Part shown: piece after piece, positions 7,338 through 14,762 of the stretch
Position numbering within the stretch: position 1 is the first letter of the stretch
Layout of the letters: each line of letters starts with the position of its first letter
Assembly: GCA_003648395.1 (NCBI GenBank)
Contig: QMPB01000019.1
Coordinates: forward strand, 1 to 18,056
DNA from: Bacteroidota bacterium
GTDB taxonomy: Bacteria > Bacteroidota > Bacteroidia > Bacteroidales > UBA1556
DNA length: 18,056 bases
Direction: 5' to 3'
Notes under the pieces: generated by a model
What the model was told of the DNA's origin: nothing
The model's input: the letters and a program-made list of their open reading frames with translations, nothing else
Databases searched by the model: none
Translations under genes and position numbers: made by a program

Positions 7338-7527
7338 TTGGATTATTTATGATTTCTTGATTTTTCCATATGAAAAATACTATCATATCATAATAATCAG
7401 CGTCTAAAAATAATAGCATAGCTATCTAGAAGTGGTTTAACCAATATATGTAACCACATTAATTGAAATTTTTAAGCTGTCCGTAAGTTTTATTAAATTA
7501 AAATCAAATTATTCTAACTTCTTCCCA

Positions 7528-7535
7528 TATCTTTG
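7528..7535 (+). promoter_or_regulatory. -7 box, probable mtaB promoter
   Basis: TATCTTTG matches TAnnTTTG exactly, followed by CAGC. It lies about 180 nt before the mtaB start, so the transcript would have a long leader containing the 110-bp inverted repeat. The -33 element is not convincing. Confidence 0.5.
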
Positions 7536-7585
7536 CAGCATTCATAAATAGACGTATAGAATTTTTGTACAGAAAATAAGAGGTG

Positions 7586-7695
7586 TATAAAAAACGTCAA
7601 GGTCGAGGCGGACGAAGTGTTAATATTCGGGAGTTTACTTAAGTAAATGACAGAATATTAATACGAGGACAACGACGAGATTGAAGTTTTTTATA
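7586..7695. repeat. 110-bp symmetric imperfect inverted repeat in the mtaB leader
   Basis: Two 55-nt arms (7586-7640 and 7641-7695) align in inverted orientation without any gap; about 39 of 55 positions pair. The outer 15 bp (TATAAAAAACGTCAA with TTGAAGTTTTTTATA) have one mismatch. An inner TTAATATTC/GAATATTAA block and the centre TTTACTTAAGTAAA pair perfectly. The GC-richer intermediate blocks (7603-7616 and 7664-7679) pair poorly and are more alike in direct orientation (CGAGG and GACGA). It could be a MITE-like dispersed element or a structured leader RNA. No target-site duplication was seen. Confidence 0.7.
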
Positions 7696-7714
7696 GCCGT
7701 AAACTAATTAATTA

Positions 7715-9010
7715 TTGAAGAAGATAGCATTCCATACATTAGGCTGCAAGCTAAACTACTCAGAAACTTCTGCCATTAGCAAGATGTTCCCTCAGAGCGA
7801 ATACCAAATTGTTGACTTCAAAGAAGAAGCTGATTATTATGTTATAAACTCTTGCTCAGTAACTCAACTTGCAGAAAAGAAAACCAAAACAGCAGCCAAG
7901 CAAGCTAAAAAGCGAAATCCTAATGCGAAAGTTACCGTAATGGGTTGCTTTCCTCAGCTTAACCCTGATAAGCTTTCTGAGCTTGAAGCAGTAGACTTAG
8001 TTTTGGGTAACGATGATAAATTCAATATTTTAGAATACATTCAAAACCCAGAATCAGAAAGAGCTACCGAAGTTCATGTTTCCAATATCAATAAGATAAA
8101 AAGATTTTTTCCATCATATTCTTTTGGCGATAGAACACGTAGTTTCCTGAAAGTTCAAGATGGCTGCGATCATTTTTGTACCTATTGCTCCATCCCTATG
8201 GCTCGTGGGCGTTCTCGCTCTGCTAATGTTGATAATACCATTGCCAAAGCAGCTGAAATAGGCAAAACTGATGTTAAAGAAATTATACTCACTGGAGTTA
8301 ATATTGGAGACTTTGGAAAAGGATCTGATGAAAGCTTTTATGATTTATTGGTGAAATTGGAGAAAGTAGAAGGTATTGAGAGAATAAGAATTTCTTCAGT
8401 AGAGCCTGAGCTTTTAACAGATGAAATTGTTGATTTAGTTGCCAATTCAAAAGTATTTCTACCTCATTTTCATTTGCCATTGCAAAGTGGATCTGATGCC
8501 ACTCTCAAAGATATGAAGCGGTTTTATGATACCGCTCTTTATGCTGATAGGGTAAATAAAATTAAGTCAGTTTTGCCAGATGCTTGTATCGCGGCTGATT
8601 TAATAGTTGGCTTTCCCACAGAAACAGAAGAAAATTTTGCTGAAACAAAACAGTTTATTGTCAATTTGCCAATTTCTTATGTTCATGTGTTTACTTATTC
8701 TGAAAGGCAAAATACTCGTGCCTTAAGTTTTAAGAATGTTGTAAGTCCTGCCGAAAAGAAGAAGCGTAGCCAAGCATTGCATTTGCTTTCCGATAGAAAA
8801 AAGAATGTCTTTTATCGTGAGAATATTGGCAGAAAATGTTCGGTGCTTTTTGAAGGAAATATTATAGAAACAGATAATGGAGAGAAGCTAATTTCTGGTT
8901 GGACAGATAATTATATTAAAGTTTATACTAAATATGATGAAGCTTTAGTAAATAAAATAGAGGAAGTTGAGCTAAAGGATGAGTTTTATGAAGATGGGTT
9001 TTTAGTATAG
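7715..9010 (+). CDS. mtaB: tRNA (t6A37) methylthiotransferase MtaB
   Basis: This radical-SAM enzyme adds a methylthio group to threonylcarbamoyl-adenosine 37 of tRNAs. The 431 residues contain an N-terminal UPF0004 domain with three cluster-binding cysteines (C11 in TLGCKLNYSET, C47 in VINSCSVT, C78 in VMGCFPQ). The radical-SAM motif CDHFCTYC follows (C151, C155, C158), and a TRAM-like C-terminal region carries FEG and YIKVYTKYDE. TLGCKLNYSET separates MtaB from MiaB and RimO. The start is TTG: an in-frame stop lies at 7709-7711, and TTG at 7715 gives exactly the family N-terminus MKKIAFHTLGCKLN, with no ATG nearby. As a double Fe-S enzyme it depends on assembly systems such as the SufBCD encoded in this window. 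Confidence 0.95.
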   Translation: MKKIAFHTLGCKLNYSETSAISKMFPQSEYQIVDFKEEADYYVINSCSVTQLAEKKTKTAAKQAKKRNPNAKVTVMGCFPQLNPDKLSELEAVDLVLGNDDKFNILEYIQNPESERATEVHVSNINKIKRFFPSYSFGDRTRSFLKVQDGCDHFCTYCSIPMARGRSRSANVDNTIAKAAEIGKTDVKEIILTGVNIGDFGKGSDESFYDLLVKLEKVEGIERIRISSVEPELLTDEIVDLVANSKVFLPHFHLPLQSGSDATLKDMKRFYDTALYADRVNKIKSVLPDACIAADLIVGFPTETEENFAETKQFIVNLPISYVHVFTYSERQNTRALSFKNVVSPAEKKKRSQALHLLSDRKKNVFYRENIGRKCSVLFEGNIIETDNGEKLISGWTDNYIKVYTKYDEALVNKIEEVELKDEFYEDGFLV

Positions 9011-9245
9011 TATTTTATGGAAATATCAGACAATAATTGTAATATTATATGGAAAAACCATAAAATAATCAGAAAATTATACTTAAAAATCAATAAATAA
9101 CATGTAATTATTTAACTACAATAGACACATAAGAACACATTAACAATTCAAAACTTTACCCCTTCCGTACGGCTGTAGGGTTCTATAATAAGGTTTTGAA
9201 TGGAACAACAAACAAAGAACAATAAATATTCTAACAATTCAATAT
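9011..9245. other. 235-bp gene-free region with two inverted repeats
   Basis: There is no coding potential. A weak stem (9043-9067; TATGG/CCATA plus AT pairs around an A5 loop) may end the mtaB transcript but lacks a U-run. A second structured element lies at 9146-9201. No clear promoter for the next gene was found. Confidence 0.5.
9146..9201. repeat. Nested inverted repeat, 56 bp
   Basis: ATTCAAAAC (9146-9154) pairs with GTTTTGAAT (9193-9201). Inside, ACCC (9158-9161) pairs with GGGT (9178-9181), with the palindrome CCGTACGG (9165-9172) between them. Its GC content stands out in an AT-rich gap. It may be a dispersed intergenic repeat or an RNA structure in the leader of the next gene. Confidence 0.55.
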
Positions 9246-10037
9246 ATGGGAAATTTTGATGAAATATGTTTAAATGTAGTAGAACTAACTCGACAAGTAG
9301 GAGAGTTTCTATTAGAAGAAAAAGATAAGGTTTCTGCCAAAGATATAGAAGTAAAAGGCGAACACGATTATGTAACTTATGTAGATAAAACTGCTGAGAA
9401 ATACCTTGTTGAAGGACTTTCTAAGATTTTTCCTCCAGCAGGATTTATTACCGAAGAAGGAACTATTGATAAAAAGTCTGATACTTTCAATTGGATAGTT
9501 GACCCACTTGATGGCACTACAAATTTCATTCATGGACTATCACCATTCTGTATTTCTATAGCTTTAAAACGCGATGATGAGATAGTGGTTGGTGTGATTT
9601 ATGAGCCAAATCTTGATGAGGTTTTTTATGCTTATGAGCATAGTCCTGCGTTCTTAAATGACCAGCCAATTGATGTTTCAAATGCCAGTACTCTTAATGA
9701 TGCTCTTTTGGCAACAGGTTTTCCTTATTACGATTATTCTCGACTCGATGATTATATGAATGTCTTTACTTATTGCTTAAAAAATACACGCGGCGTTCGA
9801 CGTTTGGGCTCTGCAGCCATTGACCTAGCTTATGTTGCTTGTGGTAGAATGGATGGTTTCTTTGAGTATGGACTTCGCCCTTGGGATGTTGCAGCTGGTA
9901 GTTTTATTGTGGAAAGAGCAGGAGGAAAAGTGTCAGATTTTTCAGGAGGTGATAATTATATTTTTGGCAAAGAAATATTGGCTTTTAATAAGAAATTGCA
10001 TCCTGATTTCTTGGAAGTAATGAAGGAGAATTTTTAA
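9246..10037 (+). CDS. Inositol monophosphatase family protein (SuhB-like)
   Basis: This is a Mg2+-dependent sugar- or inositol-phosphate phosphatase, cytoplasmic, 263 residues as usual for the family. The metal site is complete: E70/E71 (FITEEGT), D86 and D89 in WIVDPLDGTTNFIHG (83-97), and D214 in RPWDVAAGSFIVERAGG. FCISIAL and RRLGSAAIDLAYVACGRMDGFFE are also family signatures. The substrate cannot be told from the sequence; family members act on inositol-1-phosphate, fructose-1,6-bisphosphate or PAP. The ATG was chosen because it starts at the usual distance from the first helix. It stands 86 bp before the transketolase gene, which has its own -7 box. Confidence 0.92.
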   Translation: MGNFDEICLNVVELTRQVGEFLLEEKDKVSAKDIEVKGEHDYVTYVDKTAEKYLVEGLSKIFPPAGFITEEGTIDKKSDTFNWIVDPLDGTTNFIHGLSPFCISIALKRDDEIVVGVIYEPNLDEVFYAYEHSPAFLNDQPIDVSNASTLNDALLATGFPYYDYSRLDDYMNVFTYCLKNTRGVRRLGSAAIDLAYVACGRMDGFFEYGLRPWDVAAGSFIVERAGGKVSDFSGGDNYIFGKEILAFNKKLHPDFLEVMKENF

Positions 10038-10091
10038 AAATACCTTTTGTTAAATCTTTTCAACACTCTTAATTTATTAAAACGATAAGTG

Positions 10092-10099
10092 TACTTTTG
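10092..10099 (+). promoter_or_regulatory. -7 box for the split transketolase genes
   Basis: TACTTTTG matches TAnnTTTG and is followed by CAC. It lies 24 nt before the ATG at 10124, predicting a leader of about 20 nt. The -33 box is not clear. Confidence 0.55.
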
Positions 10100-10123
10100 C
10101 ACAAATTCTAAAATAAATACTTT

Positions 10124-10969
10124 ATGACAGACATTAAACAGCTTCAAGATTTTGCGACTCAAGTTCGTCGTGATATTTTAAGAATGATACATGCAGTTAA
10201 TTCAGGGCATCCAGGGGGTTCTCTTGGTGCTGCTGATTTTGTAACTGCTTTATACCAAAATATTATGGAATATGACGCCGAAAATTTCTCAATGGAAGCT
10301 GATGGTGAAGATGTATTCTATCTATCAAATGGCCATATTGCTCCTCTTTGGTATAGTGTTTTGTCTCGCTCAGGTTTCTTTCCTGTTGAAGAGCTTAGTA
10401 CACTAAGAAAAATTAGTTCACGACTGCAAGGCCACCCAACTACTGCTGAAGGTCTAGAGGGAATTAGAATTGCATCTGGATCTTTAGGACAAGGTTTGTC
10501 AGTTGCTCTAGGACATGCACAAGCTAAAAAGTTGAATAATGATAATCATATTGTTTATACTCTGCATGGTGATGGTGAGCTTGATGAAGGTCAGGTATGG
10601 GAAGCTGCTATGTATGCTGCAGCAAAAAATGTAGATAATATTATTGCTACAGTAGATTATAATAAACAACAAATTGATGGACCCATTGAGTTGGTTATGA
10701 ATCTTGGTGATCTGGCAGCTAAATGGAAAGCTTTTGGTTGGATAGTTATGGAGATGAAGGGTAACGATATGGCAGATGTTGTGAAAGTGATGGCAGAAGC
10801 AAAAGCTGCTGCTAATCAAGGAAAACCAATTGTTGTTCTAATGCATACCGAAATGGGAGCTGGGGTTGACTTTATGGAAGGTACTCACAAATGGCATGGA
10901 GCTGCTCCAAATGACGAACAACTTGCCAATGCTTTGTCGCAATTACCAGAAACTTTAGGCGATTATTAA
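10124..10969 (+). CDS. Transketolase, N-terminal (TPP-binding) subunit
   Basis: This is the first half of a split transketolase of the non-oxidative pentose phosphate pathway, moving two-carbon units from ketose to aldose phosphates. The 281 residues match only the TPP diphosphate-binding domain. SGHPGGSLGAADF (27-39) holds H29. The TPP motif runs from GDGE (149-152) to N180 in TVDYNKQQIDG. HKWHGAAP lies near the end. The pyrimidine-binding and C-terminal domains are encoded by the next gene, 68 bp downstream. The split is normal for many Bacteroidota and archaea, and the stop is a true end, not a frameshift: the next frame starts with its own ATG and N-terminal helix. Confidence 0.95.
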   Translation: MTDIKQLQDFATQVRRDILRMIHAVNSGHPGGSLGAADFVTALYQNIMEYDAENFSMEADGEDVFYLSNGHIAPLWYSVLSRSGFFPVEELSTLRKISSRLQGHPTTAEGLEGIRIASGSLGQGLSVALGHAQAKKLNNDNHIVYTLHGDGELDEGQVWEAAMYAAAKNVDNIIATVDYNKQQIDGPIELVMNLGDLAAKWKAFGWIVMEMKGNDMADVVKVMAEAKAAANQGKPIVVLMHTEMGAGVDFMEGTHKWHGAAPNDEQLANALSQLPETLGDY

Positions 10970-10996
10970 TTTTATTAGATAGTGTTGTTTTGTTTT

Positions 10997-11028
10997 TTAA
11001 CAATTTAGCATTTTAACAATTTAGCATT
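10997..11028. repeat. Two tandem 16-bp repeats between the transketolase genes
   Basis: TTAACAATTTAGCATT occurs twice without gap or mismatch (10997-11012 and 11013-11028), ending 9 bp before the second-subunit ATG. Similar AACAATTTAGCA repeats are common between genes in Bacteroidota. It may be a slippage product; it sits where ribosomes would load. Confidence 0.85.
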
Positions 11029-11037
11029 GTATTAATT

Positions 11038-11994
11038 ATGAAAAAATACACATATACAGAGAAAAAAGATACTAGATCTGGTTTTGGTGATGGTTTAACA
11101 GAAGCTGGTAATAGTAACGAAAATGTGGTTGCTCTTTGTGCCGATTTAATAGGTTCATTGAAAATGGGTGATTTTAAAGAACAATTTCCTGATAGATTTT
11201 TCCAAGTGGGAATAGCTGAAGCTAATATGATTGGCATGGCTGCTGGACTTGCTACCGCTGGTAAAATTCCTTTTACGGGTACTTTCGCTAACTTTTCTAC
11301 AGCAAGAGTGCTTGATCAAATTCGTCAATCAGTTGCTTATTCTAATAAAAATGTGAAAATATGCGCATCACATGCTGGTTTGACATTAGGTGAAGATGGT
11401 GCAACTCACCAAACTATGGAAGATATTTCAATGATGAAAAATCTACCAAATATGGTGGTTATTAATCCTTGTGATTACAATCAAACAAAAGCTGCTACCC
11501 TTGCTATTCTTGATTATGAAGGTCCAGTTTATCTTAGATTTGGTAGACCTAAAGTGCCTGTGTTTACTCCTGCTGATCAAGAGTTTGAAATTGGAAAAGC
11601 ACTGATGCTTAACGAAGGTAAGGATGTAACTATTATTGCAACTGGTCATATGGTTTGGAAAGCTATTGAAGCGGGTGAAATATTGGCAGACAAGGGTATT
11701 GATGCAGAAATAATAAATATACATACTATTAAACCTTTGGATGAAAAAGCAGTCTTAAATTCTGTTGCTAAAACTTTGTGTGTTGTTACTGCAGAAGAAC
11801 ATTTGCGTAATGGAGGTCTAGGAGATAGTATTGCTCAATTATTGGCTTTAAATAATCCTGCTCCAATTGAAATGGTAGCTGTAAATGATGAGTTTGGTGA
11901 AAGTGGAACTCCAGACGATTTAATGGTAAAATATGGTTTAGATACTCAAGATATTGTTGATGCCGCAATTAGAAGTATTGAACGTAAGAAATAA
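11038..11994 (+). CDS. Transketolase, C-terminal (pyrimidine-binding) subunit
   Basis: This is the second half of the split transketolase; it must pair with the product of the gene 68 bp upstream, since the TPP site is shared between the halves. The 318 residues contain the Transket_pyr domain with VGIAEANMIGMAAGLA (58-73), whose E61 is the TPP-activating glutamate. GLTLGEDGATHQ (114-125) carries H124. A transketolase C-terminal domain follows from about 190 (VTIIATGHMVWKAIEAG, then HTIKPLD). The length fits the family. The ATG is preceded by the 16-bp duplication. A DXS or pyruvate-dehydrogenase E1-beta assignment is less likely because of the adjacent transketolase-type partner. Confidence 0.95.
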   Translation: MKKYTYTEKKDTRSGFGDGLTEAGNSNENVVALCADLIGSLKMGDFKEQFPDRFFQVGIAEANMIGMAAGLATAGKIPFTGTFANFSTARVLDQIRQSVAYSNKNVKICASHAGLTLGEDGATHQTMEDISMMKNLPNMVVINPCDYNQTKAATLAILDYEGPVYLRFGRPKVPVFTPADQEFEIGKALMLNEGKDVTIIATGHMVWKAIEAGEILADKGIDAEIINIHTIKPLDEKAVLNSVAKTLCVVTAEEHLRNGGLGDSIAQLLALNNPAPIEMVAVNDEFGESGTPDDLMVKYGLDTQDIVDAAIRSIERKK

Positions 11995-12000
11995 TATTAT

Positions 12001-12031
12001 GGGCATTAATTTGTAATTTTGCACTATGCCC
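12001..12031. promoter_or_regulatory. Promoter and inverted repeat around the sigma factor start
   Basis: TAATTTTG (12014-12021) matches TAnnTTTG and ends 4 nt before the ATG at 12026, so a leaderless or near-leaderless mRNA is predicted. The box is framed by GGGCAT (12001-12006) and ATGCCC (12026-12031); the right arm is the start codon itself. Such a 6-bp inverted repeat with a 19-bp gap could be an operator, but could also be chance. No -33 box is evident. Confidence 0.45.
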
Positions 12032-12571
12032 CAATATACTGATCAAGAAATAATAGACTTATGCCGTAGCTCACAGACTCGTGAGCGCGGCTTTCGTGTT
12101 TTATTGAGTCAGTATAAAGAAAGAATTTATTGGCATATTCGCCGAATCCTTTACGACCATGAAGATGCGAATGATGTAACTCAAGATGTTTTTATTAAAG
12201 TTTGGAAGTCTCTTGATAGTTTTCGTGGTGATTCTAAACTCTTTTCTTGGATTTATAGAATTGCAACCAATGAAAGCATTAATTATTTTCGTAAAATGCA
12301 AAAGAAAAAAAATATTCCGCTAGATAAAGTTAGTCAGTATCTTGAGAGTAAAGTGCAGTATGAAAATATCTCTGGTGAGGAAATAGAAAGAAGATTACAT
12401 AATGCGCTAGTAAAACTACCTGAAAAACAACGCCTTGTTTTTAATATGAAATATTTTGATGATTTAAAGTATCGTGAAATTGCTCAAATACTAAATATTA
12501 CAGAAGGCTCTTTAAAAGCATCTTATCATTATGCGGTGAAGAAAATTGAAGAAAATTTAAAACAAGATTAA
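12026..12571 (+). CDS. ECF-type RNA polymerase sigma factor
   Basis: This is an alternative sigma factor of 181 residues that would redirect RNA polymerase to a regulon of its own. Region 2 spans about 22-92 with the core-binding motif DANDVTQDVFIKVW (47-60) and a -10-recognition part FSWIYRIATNESINYFRK. Region 4 spans about 122-177 with LPEKQRLVFNMKYFDDLKYREIA followed by the helix-turn-helix LNITEGSLKASYHYAVKKI. There is no region 1 or 3, as expected for ECF factors. The next gene starts 37 bp downstream and encodes a membrane protein in the position of an anti-sigma factor, so the two probably form one regulatory unit. Which ECF subgroup it belongs to cannot be told by eye. Confidence 0.95.
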   Translation: MPQYTDQEIIDLCRSSQTRERGFRVLLSQYKERIYWHIRRILYDHEDANDVTQDVFIKVWKSLDSFRGDSKLFSWIYRIATNESINYFRKMQKKKNIPLDKVSQYLESKVQYENISGEEIERRLHNALVKLPEKQRLVFNMKYFDDLKYREIAQILNITEGSLKASYHYAVKKIEENLKQD

Positions 12572-12608
12572 ACCATGAGATTAATATAATGTCATAGCTA
12601 TATCTAAT

Positions 12609-13964
12609 ATGGAAAAGAATAGTAAACATATTGACTTCTTTGAAGATGAATTAAAGGATTCAGAGCTGTTGTCTAAGCTAAAAGGCAAGAACTCTCTTGT
12701 TACGCCTAATAATTATTTTCAAGATTTAGAGGCTGATATTGTAAATAGCATTGGTATTAATTCAATTGCTCCTAAAAAATCTTTAACTAAATATGTTCTT
12801 TATGCTGTTGCTGCATCTATTTCTATCTTGTTGATGTTCGTGGGATTACAATTCTCTAAAACACAGAATCAGAAAAATCAAATTGTTGAGGAGATTATTC
12901 CCCAAGAAAAAACTATAAATAATGGTAATATTGAAATAACTGATAACAAAGAAAATATCAAGCAAATTGTAGTTGAAGATTCTATAAGGAATGTTTTTAT
13001 TGAACCAAAAGCTATTATTAAGAATTCATCTTTGGCAGTTGAGAATAATGCAAAACTAAAGCCTTCATTTAAAAAGAGATTATACAGAGTAAAAAAAGAA
13101 AAGACTCAGGTTATTGTAGCTAAAAAAATAAATATTCTCGACGATTATGAAGAAGTTGTTGCAGATAATAATAGTAATACTATTTCATATTCTTCAATTT
13201 CAAATATGGAAGTATATAATAGTTCCCAAAAAACTGTTAGAGCTATTACTAGAAGATCTAATAATTCTACTGTTAACGTTTTCTTGCCTGATGATACTTG
13301 TGTAAATAGTTCTTTTATTTATATTATTGATACAGTAGGTTTTGAAAATTTGTCTTTTGTGTGGAATAGTAATGAGGGTATTTCAAATAAATTTACTGAA
13401 TCTGGTAATTATTATTTGCAATATTGGCTTAATGATAGCCTTTTAGGAGTTGATAGGATTAATGTGATAATAATAGCTAAACCTCAGCCTATTATTGTAG
13501 CAAAAAATGAGATATGTAATCACGAGTCTCTTTTATTAAATGCAGGAATGAGTGGTGAAGAATATAATTATAAATGGTCTGTTTCAGATTTAAATAGGTC
13601 AGAAGTTTATGTAGACAATTTGAAGCCTGGAGATGAACTTATTGAGTTAGAAGTTGCCAGTTGTGTCGACACTGTACATACTCAAGTATTAGTTCATATT
13701 AACGATTGTCAACTTATGATTCCTAATGTGTTTACTCCTAATGGTGATGGTGTTAATGATGTATTCTTTATCAAGGGTCTTAATCATTATTCTGGCAGTT
13801 CACTTACAATATTAGATAGAAAAGGTAAGGTTGTATATCAATCTTTAGATTATAAGAATAATTGGAAGGCAGAAAATCTTGCTGATGGCACTTATTTTTA
13901 TTCTTTAATTTTAAATGATAAAGTCAATACTGAAAAAGGGGGTACAATAAGTATACTTCGTTAA
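12609..13964 (+). CDS. Putative transmembrane anti-sigma/sensor with T9SS type B C-terminal domain
   Basis: The 451 residues have an unusual order. Residues 1-60 are a charged cytoplasmic segment containing TPNNYFQDLEADIVNSI (32-48), similar to the P-x-NYF motif seen in small membrane proteins downstream of Bacteroidota ECF sigma genes. One membrane helix follows (about 61-81, preceded by lysines, so N-in). Then come a lysine-rich linker to about 220 and two Ig/PKD-like modules (about 222-290 and 291-366, with C231, C303, C352 and C367). Residues 371-451 are a gliding-motility-associated/T9SS type B domain (IPNVFTPNGDGVNDVF, then LADGTYFYSL). There is no cleavable signal peptide. It follows the sigma gene by 37 bp. 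An anti-sigma role is inferred from position, topology and the N-terminal motif; a plain anchored adhesin is the alternative. Confidence 0.85.
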   Translation: MEKNSKHIDFFEDELKDSELLSKLKGKNSLVTPNNYFQDLEADIVNSIGINSIAPKKSLTKYVLYAVAASISILLMFVGLQFSKTQNQKNQIVEEIIPQEKTINNGNIEITDNKENIKQIVVEDSIRNVFIEPKAIIKNSSLAVENNAKLKPSFKKRLYRVKKEKTQVIVAKKINILDDYEEVVADNNSNTISYSSISNMEVYNSSQKTVRAITRRSNNSTVNVFLPDDTCVNSSFIYIIDTVGFENLSFVWNSNEGISNKFTESGNYYLQYWLNDSLLGVDRINVIIIAKPQPIIVAKNEICNHESLLLNAGMSGEEYNYKWSVSDLNRSEVYVDNLKPGDELIELEVASCVDTVHTQVLVHINDCQLMIPNVFTPNGDGVNDVFFIKGLNHYSGSSLTILDRKGKVVYQSLDYKNNWKAENLADGTYFYSLILNDKVNTEKGGTISILR

Positions 13965-13996
13965 ATAAATACTGTACTTTCTAAAGATTATTTTTC

Positions 13997-14029
13997 TTGT
14001 CAAACTAATTAGCTTTCAATTTACATTTG
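13997..14029 (+). promoter_or_regulatory. Promoter of the pnuC-nadR pair
   Basis: TTG (13997-13999) is followed after 22 nt by TACATTTG (14022-14029), matching the -33/-7 pattern of Bacteroidota promoters with slightly long spacing. The pnuC ATG is 20 nt downstream of the -7 box. No riboswitch fits in the short leader. Confidence 0.55.
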
Positions 14030-14048
14030 CTATCTATTAATATTAATT

Positions 14049-14762
14049 ATGGATATAGTTATAGACTTCCTTGTTGCTCCATATAAAAATACTAGCTTTA
14101 TATATATATTGTTGGAGTTTGTTGCTGCATTTCTTGGTGTTTTAAGTGTCTTTTACGCCAAAAAAGAAGATATTAAAGTATATCCAACAGGAATAATAAG
14201 TACAGGATTATATATTTTTCTTCTATATCGTTGGCAATTATTCGGTGATTTAATAATAAATATTTATTACACTATGATGAGTATTTATGGGTGGTATATG
14301 TGGGCTAGAATTAGTAATTCCAATAGTGAAGGTAAATTGCTTGTTTCAAAATTGACTTTGCACGATTACATAATCTCGATATTAATCTTTGTTTTCTCAT
14401 CAGCTTTTGTATTGTTAATGTATTTATTATTTGATGTGATTTCTGTTGATATGAATTTTACTCAAACTCTACACTATATATGGATACATATTTCTTCTGG
14501 AAGTGTATTAGAATTTAGAAAAGTAACACCATATTTAGATACTTTTACTACTGGAGCAGCTTTCGCAGCTATGTGGATGATGGCTAACAAAAAACTGGAA
14601 AGTTGGATTCTTTGGATAGCTGTAAATATTGTTTCCATTCCACTATATTTTGTAAAAGGATTTGGATTTACAGGAATACAGTACTTTGTGTTTTTAGTTT
14701 TGGCTTTCTTAGGTTATAAAGCCTGGAGAGATTCTTTAAAGAATAATTCATGTTTAGAATAG
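14049..14762 (+). CDS. pnuC: PnuC-family nicotinamide riboside transporter
   Basis: This inner-membrane facilitator of the NMN_transporter family, 237 residues, has about seven to eight hydrophobic segments filling nearly the whole length. The family signature GDLIINIYYTMMSIYGWYMW (about 75-94) with its N, Y and W residues lies in the substrate-binding helix region. A second WILWIAVNIVSIPLYF segment lies near 180-195. The stop overlaps the start of a NadR-type kinase by 13 bp. That points to nicotinamide riboside as substrate, with phosphorylation inside the cell trapping it. PnuC relatives that move thiamine (PnuT) usually sit with thiamine genes or a TPP riboswitch, neither of which is seen here. 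Confidence 0.92.
   Translation: MDIVIDFLVAPYKNTSFIYILLEFVAAFLGVLSVFYAKKEDIKVYPTGIISTGLYIFLLYRWQLFGDLIINIYYTMMSIYGWYMWARISNSNSEGKLLVSKLTLHDYIISILIFVFSSAFVLLMYLLFDVISVDMNFTQTLHYIWIHISSGSVLEFRKVTPYLDTFTTGAAFAAMWMMANKKLESWILWIAVNIVSIPLYFVKGFGFTGIQYFVFLVLAFLGYKAWRDSLKNNSCLE

Larger units (their letters stand above)
7301..7714. other. 414-bp gene-free region between the protease and mtaB
   Basis: No coding region is supported. It holds, in order, a short CGCWAAG tandem repeat (7314-7337), a plain AT-rich stretch, a -7 promoter box (7528-7535) and a 110-bp symmetric inverted repeat (7586-7695). No clear terminator for the protease gene was seen. Confidence 0.7.

Noticed and set aside
7586..7695. 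Insertion sequence
   Set aside because: No transposase frame lies between the arms and no target-site duplication was seen, so at most it is a non-autonomous element.
10970..11037. Frameshift splitting a single transketolase gene
   Set aside because: The two products match the known two-subunit form, with complete termini and a 68-bp gap; the split is common in this phylum.
12609..13964. Ordinary T9SS-secreted adhesin
   Set aside because: The hydrophobic segment is at residues 61-81, too far in for a signal peptide, and the first 60 residues look like a conserved cytoplasmic domain next to a sigma factor. It is kept as the alternative reading.
13965..14048. TPP or NAD-related riboswitch upstream of pnuC
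   Set aside because: The gap is only 84 bp and already holds a promoter; no THI-box-like conserved segment is present.
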